Shown here in pieces: positions 9,517 through 20,155 of a stretch of DNA of 64,000 nucleotides. The DNA comes from Janthinobacterium sp. 344 (GTDB lineage: Bacteria > Pseudomonadota > Gammaproteobacteria > Burkholderiales > Burkholderiaceae_D), in assembly GCF_900112025.1 (NCBI RefSeq), contig NZ_FOKL01000002.1, positions 706,339 to 770,338 of the forward strand. The letters run 5' to 3'. Each line of letters begins with the position of its first letter. Positions within the stretch are counted from its first letter, which is position 1. The position numbers were made by a program, and so were the translations under genes. Under the pieces are notes generated by a model. The model had not been told where the DNA came from. It made no database searches and saw nothing but the letters and a program-made list of their open reading frames with translations.

Positions 9517-10434
9517 TCACCCGGCGCCATATTCCTCGCCCAGTGCCAGCGTGAACCTGGCCGCCTCCTCGCAGGCCAGCATGGCCACCAATTGAATCGC
9601 TTCCGTGGTGAGGTCTTCGCTGTAGCTGATGACGATGCGCTGCGGCGCCAGGCGGCTGGCGCACGGAATCAGGGCGATGCTGCCCTGCTCGATTTCCTCG
9701 CGCAGGGGCGCCAGCGGCAGCACGGCGATGCCGAAGCCCGCCTTCACCAGGCGCACGATGGCAGAAATCGAGCTGACGCAATGCACCCTGCCCAGCTGCA
9801 CGCCCTCGTCCTGGCACAGCGCTTTCAGCGCGGAATGCGGCTGCGAGCCGCGGTTCATGGTGATGATCGGGTGCTGCGCCAGTTGCGCCACGGTGTATGG
9901 CGTGCCCGTGTCGGGCCAGTCGGCGGCCCTGCCAGCCCAGCCCATGGCGATGGCGCCACTGCCCGTGCTGCGGATATGGTCGCCCGTCAGCATGTCCGTC
10001 TGCAGCGCGATATCGAGTTCGCCCTGCTGCAGCTGTTCATGCAGGCGGCGCGTCGATTCGGAGGTCAGCTGGATTTCAATGCCCGGATAGCGTTCCTGTA
10101 CCCGCTGCAGGAAGGGGATCAGCCAGGTATGCACGATGGTTTCGATGACGCCGATGCGTACCTCACCCGTGATGTGCGCGGGCGAGGAATTGGCCGCGTA
10201 CATGTCGCGGCATAACTCCAGCATGCGCTCGGCGTACACGAGCAGGTTGCGCCCGGCGAAGGTCAGGCGGATTTCACGCGCGTCGCGGTCGAACAGGCGC
10301 GTGCCGAAGTCCTGCTCCAGCGAGGCGATGCGGTTCGAGATGGCCGCCTGCGTGATGTGCAGCTTGTCGGCGGCCGTGCGGAAACTGCCCAGCCGCGCGG
10401 CCCAGACAAACGCTTCGAGAAAACGGGTATTCAA
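9517..10434 (-). CDS. LysR-family transcriptional regulator
   Basis: A 305-residue LysR protein. The N-terminal winged helix is clear (FVWAARLGSFRTAADKLHITQAAISNRIASLEQDFGTRLFDR, residues 9-52), followed by a periplasmic-binding-like effector domain. It is encoded just upstream of, and in the same direction as, the DUF4286, MHS transporter, DUF2848 and amidase genes, so it is the likely regulator of that cluster. The effector is probably the imported substrate. Confidence 0.92.
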   Translation of the reverse strand: MNTRFLEAFVWAARLGSFRTAADKLHITQAAISNRIASLEQDFGTRLFDRDAREIRLTFAGRNLLVYAERMLELCRDMYAANSSPAHITGEVRIGVIETIVHTWLIPFLQRVQERYPGIEIQLTSESTRRLHEQLQQGELDIALQTDMLTGDHIRSTGSGAIAMGWAGRAADWPDTGTPYTVAQLAQHPIITMNRGSQPHSALKALCQDEGVQLGRVHCVSSISAIVRLVKAGFGIAVLPLAPLREEIEQGSIALIPCASRLAPQRIVISYSEDLTTEAIQLVAMLACEEAARFTLALGEEYGAG

Positions 10435-10508
10435 TTTGGCTCTTCAATCAATGGGACTCTTCTTCACAGAATGTGTGCTCAACCCATTGTAAGCCAAAGC
10501 GCCCTGGC

Positions 10509-11744
10509 CTATTTCTGCACCAGGAAGTCCAGCAAGGTCAGCGCGACGATCTTGCTGGCCTTGCGCAAGTCGTCCAGCGCCAGGCGCTCGTCGGCCTTCT
10601 TCGCATTCGACTCGGGCACCGTGCGCGGGCCGGCGCCATACAGCACGGCCGGGATGCCCCGCTCGCCATACAGGCGCGCGTCCGCATACAGCGGCGTGCC
10701 GACGGCGGGGATGCTTTCGCCGAGGATCGCTTGCGCATTCTTTTGCAGGCTGCCGACCAGCTGCTCGGAGCCAGGCAAGGGGCGCAGCGCATGCGACAGC
10801 AGCAGGCGGCGGATCTCGATGCGGATGCCCGGCTCGCCCCGCACGGCGTCCTCGATCAGCGCGCGCACCTGCGCTTCCACCGCCACCGGATCTTCTTCCG
10901 GGATCATGCGGCGGTCCATCTTCATGACGACTTTTCCCGGCACCACATTGGTATTCGTGCCACCGTCGATGCGCCCCACCAGCATGGTAGGCGAGTCGAT
11001 GCCGGCTACTTTCGATTTGATCTTTTTCAGTTCCGGCAGCTGGCCATAGATGGCGTTGAGGATCTTGTTGGCCGCCTGCAGCGCGTCATGGCCCGTCTCC
11101 GGCATGGAGCCGTGGCCCGACTTGCCATGCACGGTGATTTCCAGCTGCAGGCAGGCGTTGTGCGCCGTGACGATGCCGTAGCTGAAGCCGGCGGCGATGA
11201 CGAAATCGGGCTTCGTCAACTGCTGCTCCAGCAGCCAGCCTGGCCCCAGCAAGCCGCCGAATTCCTCGTCGTAGGTGAAATGCAGTTCCAGCTGGCCTTT
11301 CAAGGGAATGCCCAGTGCCTCCAACGCGCGCGCGGCAAACACATAGGTGGCGAAGTCGCCCTTCGAGACGGCCGTCGCGCGGCCGTAGATATAGCCGCCG
11401 TCGATCTGCCCGCCATACGGCGGATAGGTCCAGTTGTCGCCGGGCGGCACCACGTCGCCATGCGCGTTCAGCGCCAGCGTCGGGCCGCCCGCCGCATATG
11501 GGCGCCGCACGATCAGGTTGGTGATGCTTTGCATGCCGTAGGCTTCCACCTGGTCGGCCGGCACCGCGTGTTTTTCCGCGTGCCAGCCATACGCCTGCAG
11601 CAGCTGCGCCACCAGTTCCGCGTGCGGCGCGTTATTGCCGGGCGGCGTATCCGTCGGCTGCTGCACCACCTTCTGTAAAAAGGCGACTTCCTCGTCGAAA
11701 TGGCTGTCGATCCAGTCCGTGATCTGCTCTGCGTGCGTTGTCAT
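10509..11744 (-). CDS. M20-family metallohydrolase with altered metal ligands
   Basis: A 411-residue protein of the ArgE/DapE/CPG2 (M20) family: metal-binding LNAHGDVVPP (about residue 90), acidic pair YDEEFGG (about 165) and dimerisation domain with HGKSGHGSMP. In the place of the usual GRGxxDxKG there is GRATAVSKGDF, so the Asp that bridges the two metals is Val, and the C-terminal His expected in the last 40 residues (near NAKKADERL) is not seen. The enzyme may bind one metal or act differently. Its ATG overlaps the puuD stop by four bases, implying translation coupling to urate oxidation. The substrate is unknown; a ureide or N-acyl compound is plausible. Confidence 0.85.
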   Translation of the reverse strand: MTTHAEQITDWIDSHFDEEVAFLQKVVQQPTDTPPGNNAPHAELVAQLLQAYGWHAEKHAVPADQVEAYGMQSITNLIVRRPYAAGGPTLALNAHGDVVPPGDNWTYPPYGGQIDGGYIYGRATAVSKGDFATYVFAARALEALGIPLKGQLELHFTYDEEFGGLLGPGWLLEQQLTKPDFVIAAGFSYGIVTAHNACLQLEITVHGKSGHGSMPETGHDALQAANKILNAIYGQLPELKKIKSKVAGIDSPTMLVGRIDGGTNTNVVPGKVVMKMDRRMIPEEDPVAVEAQVRALIEDAVRGEPGIRIEIRRLLLSHALRPLPGSEQLVGSLQKNAQAILGESIPAVGTPLYADARLYGERGIPAVLYGAGPRTVPESNAKKADERLALDDLRKASKIVALTLLDFLVQK

Positions 11745-12973
11745 TTTTTTCCTTGCATGGTCTGTTGCAGCCAGACGCCCAGCTCACTGCGCTCGGCCTC
11801 CGTCATGTTGGTCAGGTTCCCGATCGGCATGGCCTTCAGCTCGATGGCCTGCTTGTAGATTTGCGCCACGTGCTGGCGGATTTCCGCTTCATTATCCAGC
11901 ATCATGCCGGCCGGCGCCGTGGCGAAGCCCGCTTGCGTGGGCCGGGCGGAATGACAGGTGGCGCAGCGCTGGGCGATGATGGCATGCACGGCCTGAAATT
12001 GGGCGGCCGGATCCACGGCCGGCGCGGCCGCCACGGCCACGGGCGCTTTCGGCGCGATGGCCACGGCCACCGCCACCAGCAAGGCCACGCCGAGGGCCGG
12101 ATAGCGCCACTCGACCCGGCCCTTGTGGCGCAAATTGAAAAAGTGGCGGATGAAGACGCCGGCCGCCATGATCAGCGCCAGCACCAGCCAGGCGTGATCG
12201 TTGCGGTAGGTCATCGCGTAATGGTTGCTGATCATGATGAACAGCACCGGCAAGGTGAAATAATTGTTATGCACGCTGCGCTGCTTGGCCTTCAGGCCGT
12301 GCTTCGGGTCGGGCAGCTTGCCGGCGGCCATGGCCTCGACCATCTTGCGCTGGCCGGGAATGATCAGCATCAGCACATTGGCCACCATGATGGTGCCGAT
12401 CATGGCGCCCACGTGGATGTAGGCGGCGCGTCCGCTCAGCAGATGCGTGAGCACATAGGCGGCGCCGACGATGAGCGCGAACACCGTCACGCCGAACCAC
12501 AGCTCGTATTGCGCCAGCTTCGAGCGGCACAGCAGGTCGTACACGGTCCAGCCGATGACGAGGGTGGCGATGCCGATGCCGACGGCCTGGCCGCTGGAAA
12601 TATCGGCCACGGATTTGTCGATCATCATGGCCTGCGCATTGAAGTAATACGCGATGGTCAGGAGGGCAAAGCCGGACAGCCAGGTGGAATACGCTTCCCA
12701 CTTGAACCAGTGCAGCTCCTTCGGCAGTTCGGCGGGCGCCACCAGGTATTTTTGCGGGTTATAGAAGCCGCCGCCATGCACGGCCCACAGCTCGCCCGAC
12801 ACGCCTTTTTTCGCCAGTTCGGAACCGGGTGTGGGCGGACGTATCGAGTTGTCGAGCCAGACAAAATAAAACGAAGCGCCGATCCAGGCGATGCCCGTGA
12901 TGACGTGCAGCCAGCGGACGATCAGGTTCAGCCATTCAAGGCCGTACGGAATCAGGTAGGCAAATACTTCCAT
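11741..12973 (-). CDS. puuD: PuuD, membrane urate hydroxylase with C-terminal cytochrome c
   Basis: A 410-residue integral membrane protein that converts urate to 5-hydroxyisourate and passes electrons to the respiratory chain rather than making peroxide. It opens with LIVRWLHVITGIAWIGASFYFVWLDNS, the PuuD signature, has about eight membrane segments (residues 15-305), and ends in a cytochrome c domain with the haem motif CATCH at about residue 345. It is divergent from a LysR gene (start 13105) across a 131-bp region, and coupled to the M20 gene downstream. Confidence 0.94.
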   Translation of the reverse strand: MEVFAYLIPYGLEWLNLIVRWLHVITGIAWIGASFYFVWLDNSIRPPTPGSELAKKGVSGELWAVHGGGFYNPQKYLVAPAELPKELHWFKWEAYSTWLSGFALLTIAYYFNAQAMMIDKSVADISSGQAVGIGIATLVIGWTVYDLLCRSKLAQYELWFGVTVFALIVGAAYVLTHLLSGRAAYIHVGAMIGTIMVANVLMLIIPGQRKMVEAMAAGKLPDPKHGLKAKQRSVHNNYFTLPVLFIMISNHYAMTYRNDHAWLVLALIMAAGVFIRHFFNLRHKGRVEWRYPALGVALLVAVAVAIAPKAPVAVAAAPAVDPAAQFQAVHAIIAQRCATCHSARPTQAGFATAPAGMMLDNEAEIRQHVAQIYKQAIELKAMPIGNLTNMTEAERSELGVWLQQTMQGKK

Positions 12974-13069
12974 AAATTTCCTCTAGTCAGACCGAACCCA
13001 TATTCGTGCCAATCTACACAAGATAAACGGATTTACCGCCCATCACATGAAAAATATCGTATATTTGAC

Positions 13070-13085
13070 ATATCCGATTCGATAT
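13070..13085. promoter_or_regulatory. Inverted repeat between puuD and its divergent LysR gene
   Basis: ATATC-CGATTC-GATAT forms a five-base inverted repeat in the 131-bp divergent region, 97 bp from puuD and 20 bp from the LysR start. An overlapping run GTATATTTGACATAT lies just before it. Position suggests an autoregulatory operator; the base pairing is visible, the function inferred. Confidence 0.4.
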
Positions 13086-13104
13086 ACAACAGAGCCATCG
13101 TCCC

Positions 13105-14043
13105 ATGTCCAGCCTGCCGCAACACCTCGACTTGCACCTGATCCGCATCCTCTACCTGCTGCTGGTGGAAAAAAACGTCTCGCGCGTGGCGCTGAAACTG
13201 AACCAGCCGCAGCCCTCGATTTCCGCCTCGCTGCGCAAGCTGCGCGAGCTGACGGGTGATCCGCTGCTGGTGCGTGGCGCGCGCGGCATGGTGCCCACCC
13301 AGCATGGCGAAAGCCTGCTCAATCCGGCCAAGCGCATCCTCGACCAGACGGAAAGCCTGTTCGTCAAGAAGACGCCGTTCGTGGCGCAGGAAGAGGCGCG
13401 CACCTTCCACATCGCCGCGCCAGACTACCTCGATAGCCAGTTCCTGCCCAACGTGGTGGCGCTGCTGCGCCGCGGTTCGCCGAAAAGCCGCGTGGTGCTG
13501 CATAGCCTGGGGCCGGGCATCGACCATATCCGCCAGCTGTCCGACGGTGGCCTGGACCTGGTGATCGCCAACTGGGACGAGCCGCCCGCCCATTTGCATA
13601 TCTCGAAACTGTTCGAGGACCCGATCATCTGCGCCATGCATGCGGAAAACGCCTACGCGCGGCGCACGGCCAGCGACGCCATGACCCTCGATGATTATCT
13701 GAGCCTGCCCCACGTGGCGCCGTCGCAGATGATGCCCGGCTATCACGGCGTGATCGACTCCTTCCTCGAGCGGCAAAACCTGCAGCGCAACGTGGTGGTC
13801 GAATCGGCGTATTTCGGCCTGATTCCCTACATGCTGACGCAGACCGATCTGGTGCTGACAACGGGCCGCCAGTTCATGCGCTTCTATGAAAAGACCCTGG
13901 CGCTGAAGACGTATACCGTGCCCTTGAAATTTCCGCCGATGCGCTTTTACCAGCTGTGGCACCAGCGCGTGCACCAGGCGCCCGAACATAAATGGCTGCG
14001 CGACCAGGTCAGCGCCGCGGCCAAGGCGCTGGTGCAGCGATAG
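13105..14043 (+). CDS. LysR-family regulator, probably of urate degradation
   Basis: A 312-residue LysR protein with an N-terminal winged helix (LHLIRILYLLLVEKNVSRVALKLNQPQPSISASLRKLRELTGDPLLVRGARG, about 10-60) and a C-terminal effector domain. It is divergent from puuD and followed in the same direction by the fused uraD-allC gene, so both flanking transcripts are candidate targets. The DPLLVR and MVPT-type segment places it with NodD/LinR-like LysR members. Confidence 0.92.
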   Translation: MSSLPQHLDLHLIRILYLLLVEKNVSRVALKLNQPQPSISASLRKLRELTGDPLLVRGARGMVPTQHGESLLNPAKRILDQTESLFVKKTPFVAQEEARTFHIAAPDYLDSQFLPNVVALLRRGSPKSRVVLHSLGPGIDHIRQLSDGGLDLVIANWDEPPAHLHISKLFEDPIICAMHAENAYARRTASDAMTLDDYLSLPHVAPSQMMPGYHGVIDSFLERQNLQRNVVVESAYFGLIPYMLTQTDLVLTTGRQFMRFYEKTLALKTYTVPLKFPPMRFYQLWHQRVHQAPEHKWLRDQVSAAAKALVQR

Positions 14044-14090
14044 GCGCTATCAGCGCGCGCATATAATGGACGCCAGACGGGGCGCTATCA
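14043..14090 (+). promoter_or_regulatory. Possible promoter of uraD-allC with flanking direct repeats
   Basis: A perfect -10 hexamer TATAAT lies at 14062-14067, 48 bp before the ATG, without a good -35. It is flanked by two exact copies of GGCGCTATCA (14043-14052 and 14081-14090). The lack of a -35 would fit an activator-dependent promoter. The first repeat starts at the LysR stop codon. Confidence 0.4.
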
Positions 14091-14115
14091 TCACCGCTTG
14101 CATGATCGGAAAACC

Positions 14116-15870
14116 ATGACCACCCTTTCAGACCTGAACGCCGGCAGCCCGGCCGACTTTATCGCCCGGCTGCATGGCATCTACGAACATTCGCCCTGGA
14201 TCGCCCAGCGCGCCGCCGCCGCCATGCCGTTCGCCAGCCTGACGGCGCTGAAGACGGAACTGCAGCGCGTGCTGGCCCTGGCTTCGCCGGAAGAACAGCT
14301 GGGACTCATTCGCGCCCACCCCGAACTGGCCGGCAAGGCCGCCATCGCCGGGCAGCTGACGGCGGAGTCCACGCGCGAACAGGCCAAGTCCGGCCTGAAC
14401 CTGTGCAGCCCCGACGAATTTGCCACCCTGCAGCGCCTGAACAGCGACTACAACGCCAAGTTCGGCTTTCCCTTCATCCTCGCCGTCAAGGGACCGACGG
14501 GCGAAGGCTTGACGCGCCAGGACATCATCGCCACCTTTGCGCGGCGCCTGAAGAACCGCCGCGCCGACGAACTGGCCGAATCGCTGCGGCAGATCAAGCG
14601 CATCGCCGAGCTGCGCCTGAACGACCTGTTCGACGTGCGCCTGGACTTCGGTCCGGCCATCATGCAGCAGGCGGAAACGCTGGCCGGCTGGAGCGACAGC
14701 GACTACAACCTGACCTGCGCCTACCTGACGCCGGCGCACCGCAAAACGGCCGCGCAGCTGGCCGCGTGGATGACGGAAGCGGGCATGCAGGTGCATATCG
14801 ACGCCGTCGGCAACGTGGTCGGGCGCTACCTGTCCGACACGCCCGGCGCGAAAACCCTGATGACAGGCTCGCACTACGACACGGTGCGCAACGGCGGCAA
14901 GTACGATGGCCGCCTGGGCATCGTGCTGCCGATCGCCGTCGTGCGCCACCTGCATGAGCGGGGCGAGAAACTGCCGTTCCACTTCGAGATCGTCGGTTTC
15001 GCCGAAGAGGAAGGCGTGCGTTTCAAGAGCACCTTCCTGGGCAGCACGGCCGTCACGGGCAGGTTCGACGTATCGCTGCTGGAGCAGGTGGATGCGGATG
15101 GCGTCAGCATGCGCGAGGCGCTGGCCGCCGCCGGCCACGCAGCGACCGCCATCGGCGCCATCGCGCGCGATCCGGCTGACTTATTGGGCTACGTGGAAGT
15201 GCATATCGAGCAGGGGCCCGTATTGCTGGAGCGCGACCTGCCATTGGGGATCGTCACGGCGATCGCCGGCAGCTCGCGCTACCAGGTGACATTGGGCGGC
15301 GTGGCCAGCCACGCGGGCACCACGCCCATGACCATGCGCAAGGATGCGGCCAGCGCGGCCGCCGAAATCATCCTGCTGGTGGAGCAGCGCTGCGGCCAGG
15401 GCGAGGCGCTGGTGGGCACCGTGGGTCAGCTGCACGTGCCGAATGGTTCCGTCAACGTGATCGCGGGCGCCTGCACCCTGTCGCTCGATATCCGCGCGGC
15501 CGTTGATAGCGTGCGCCAGGCGGCCGTCGACGATATTTTGGACGGCATCGCCGCCATCTGCGCGCGGCGCCAGATCGACTACCAGCTGGAATTGCTGCTG
15601 GCGATCAGCGCGGCGCCATGCGCGCCGTGGCTGATGGCGCAACTGGCGCGCGCCGTGGAATCGGTCGGCATCGCCCCGTACGCACTGCTGTCAGGCGCCG
15701 GCCACGACGCCATGGCCATGGCCGCCATCACCGACGTGGCCATGCTGTTTGTCCGCTGCGGCAATGGCGGCATCAGCCACAATCCGCTGGAAACCATGAC
15801 GGCGGACGACGCCGACATCGCGGCGCGCGCGCTGCTGGCGTTTTTGCGCGACTTCCAGCCCAAGCCCTGA
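14116..15870 (+). CDS. Fused OHCU decarboxylase / allantoate amidohydrolase (UraD-AllC)
   Basis: A 584-residue two-domain enzyme. Residues 1-165 are OHCU decarboxylase (UraD): IRAHPELAGK holds the catalytic His, followed by SGLNLCSPDEF and YNAKFGFPFILAVKG. Residues 175-584 are an M20-type allantoate amidohydrolase/carbamoylase with metal motifs GSHYDTVRNGGKYDG, AEEEGVRF and HIEQGPVL. It joins the step that makes S-allantoin to the step that opens allantoate. The allantoinase between them, and 5-hydroxyisourate hydrolase, are not in the window. ATG 14116 (MTTLSDLN) is preferred to the upstream TTG at 14098. Confidence 0.92.
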   Translation: MTTLSDLNAGSPADFIARLHGIYEHSPWIAQRAAAAMPFASLTALKTELQRVLALASPEEQLGLIRAHPELAGKAAIAGQLTAESTREQAKSGLNLCSPDEFATLQRLNSDYNAKFGFPFILAVKGPTGEGLTRQDIIATFARRLKNRRADELAESLRQIKRIAELRLNDLFDVRLDFGPAIMQQAETLAGWSDSDYNLTCAYLTPAHRKTAAQLAAWMTEAGMQVHIDAVGNVVGRYLSDTPGAKTLMTGSHYDTVRNGGKYDGRLGIVLPIAVVRHLHERGEKLPFHFEIVGFAEEEGVRFKSTFLGSTAVTGRFDVSLLEQVDADGVSMREALAAAGHAATAIGAIARDPADLLGYVEVHIEQGPVLLERDLPLGIVTAIAGSSRYQVTLGGVASHAGTTPMTMRKDAASAAAEIILLVEQRCGQGEALVGTVGQLHVPNGSVNVIAGACTLSLDIRAAVDSVRQAAVDDILDGIAAICARRQIDYQLELLLAISAAPCAPWLMAQLARAVESVGIAPYALLSGAGHDAMAMAAITDVAMLFVRCGNGGISHNPLETMTADDADIAARALLAFLRDFQPKP

Positions 15871-15890
15871 GCGGGCCCGGGCCGGCGCCG

Positions 15891-17126
15891 CTACACGGCG
15901 ACGGCCCGCTCCAGCATCGCGTGCAGCAGCACGTTGCAGCCCGCTTCCAGGTGCTCGGGCTTGGCGTCCTCGATTTCATTGTGGCTGATGCCGTCCTTGC
16001 ACGGCACGAAGATCATGCCGGCCGGCGCCAGGCGGGCCGCGTAGATGGCGTCGTGGCCGGCGCCGGAGACCACGTCCATCACCGAGTAGCCCAGCTTTTC
16101 CGTGGCGTTGCGCACGGCGCCCACGCAGTCGGGGTGGAACGGGCATGGCGGGTAGTAGGAGACTCTTTCCAGTGAAATACCCAGCCCGGTTTTGTCGCGC
16201 GTGGCGTCGATGAAGGCCGTGATCTCGCCATGCATGGTGTTGAGCAGTTCGTCGTTCACGTTGCGCAGGTCGATGCTGAACTTGACCTCGCCGGGGATCA
16301 CGTTGCGGCTGTTCGGGAACACCTGCACCATGCCCACCGTGCCGCGCCCGTACGGCGGGTAGCGGTTGGCGATCGCCACCACCTCCTGCATGATGGTGGT
16401 GGCCACCTGCAGCGCATCCTTGCGCAAGCCCATGGGCGTCGGTCCCGCATGCGCTTCCATGCCCGTCACCACGCAGTCGTACCACGACAGGCCCATCACG
16501 GCCGGCACCACGCCGATGATTTTATCGGCGTCTTCCAGCACGGGCCCCTGCTCGATATGCGTCTCAAAGTAGGCGCCGATCGGATGGTCGCCCGGCACCT
16601 GCTCGCCCTTGTATCCGATGCGCGCCAGCTCCTCGCCCACCGTTTTTCCCTCCGTGTCTTTCGCCGCGTACGCGGTCTCCAGCGAAAAGGCGCCGCAAAA
16701 CACGCCCGAACCCATCATCACGGGCACGAAGCGCGAACCTTCCTCGTTGGTCCAGAAAGCCACCTCGATGGGCGCCTGCGTCTTGATCTTCAGATCGTTC
16801 AGGGTGCGCACCACTTCCAGGCCCGCCAGCACGCCGTAATTGCCATCGAACTTGCCGCCCGTGGGCTGGGTATCGATATGGCTGCCCGTCATCACGGGCG
16901 GGAGTGTGTTGTCGACGCCATCGCGGCGCATGAAGACATTGCCGATCTGGTCGATGGTGATGCTCATGCCCGCGTCCCTGCCCCAGCCCACCACCAGGTC
17001 GCGGCCTTCTTTGTCCAGGTCCGTCAGGGCCAGGCGCTTGACGCCGCCCTTGGGCGTGGCACCGATCCGCGCCAGTTCCATCAGGGCCGCCCACAGGCGG
17101 TCGCCATTGATCCTCAATTCACTCAT
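15891..17126 (-). CDS. Beta-ureidopropionase / N-carbamoyl amidohydrolase
   Basis: A 411-residue Zn-dependent hydantoinase/carbamoylase-type amidohydrolase: metal motif GSHIDTQPTGGKFDGNYG (about 85), NEEGSRF (about 132), HIEQGPVLE (about 195) and dimer domain MEAHAGPTPM. By position, 13 bp behind dihydropyrimidinase and in the same operon, it should hydrolyse N-carbamoyl-beta-alanine to beta-alanine, CO2 and ammonia, the third step of reductive uracil degradation. The ATG at 17126 (MSELRIN) follows a good AGGAGAG ribosome site; upstream in-frame starts do not. Convergent with uraD-allC, 20 bp apart. Confidence 0.92.
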   Translation of the reverse strand: MSELRINGDRLWAALMELARIGATPKGGVKRLALTDLDKEGRDLVVGWGRDAGMSITIDQIGNVFMRRDGVDNTLPPVMTGSHIDTQPTGGKFDGNYGVLAGLEVVRTLNDLKIKTQAPIEVAFWTNEEGSRFVPVMMGSGVFCGAFSLETAYAAKDTEGKTVGEELARIGYKGEQVPGDHPIGAYFETHIEQGPVLEDADKIIGVVPAVMGLSWYDCVVTGMEAHAGPTPMGLRKDALQVATTIMQEVVAIANRYPPYGRGTVGMVQVFPNSRNVIPGEVKFSIDLRNVNDELLNTMHGEITAFIDATRDKTGLGISLERVSYYPPCPFHPDCVGAVRNATEKLGYSVMDVVSGAGHDAIYAARLAPAGMIFVPCKDGISHNEIEDAKPEHLEAGCNVLLHAMLERAVAV

Positions 17127-17139
17127 GCCACTCTCCTGG

Positions 17140-20042
<2,903 letters not shown>

Positions 20043-20085
20043 AGGTGGACTCCATCGGTAGCGAGATACGGCAAAGGGGAAATCA

Positions 20086-20108
20086 CGGTAAGCGAATCTA
20101 GCTTACCG
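20086..20108. promoter_or_regulatory. Perfect 8-bp inverted repeat upstream of the NCS1 permease
   Basis: CGGTAAGC-N7-GCTTACCG, 44 bp before the permease ATG in the 113-bp gap after preA. The arms match exactly. It has no T-run on either side, so an operator is more likely than a terminator. Confidence 0.5.
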
Positions 20109-20122
20109 CAATAACCAGGGAA

Positions 20123-20138
20123 TGTTTATAAATAAACA
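20123..20138. promoter_or_regulatory. AT-rich palindrome TGTTTAT-AA-ATAAACA
   Basis: A perfect seven-base inverted repeat with two central bases, 15 bp beyond the CGGTAAGC repeat and 18 bp after the preA stop. With the short hairpin at the preA end (CACGC...GCGTG, 20138-20152) it might help end the preTA transcript or act as a binding site. Confidence 0.35.
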
Positions 20139-20155
20139 CACGCAAAAAGCGTGCC

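Noticed and set aside
10449-10489. CAATGGG...CCCATTG repeat between the LysR and M20 genes
   Set aside because: Arms of seven bases separated by 27 bases with no T-run; likely chance.
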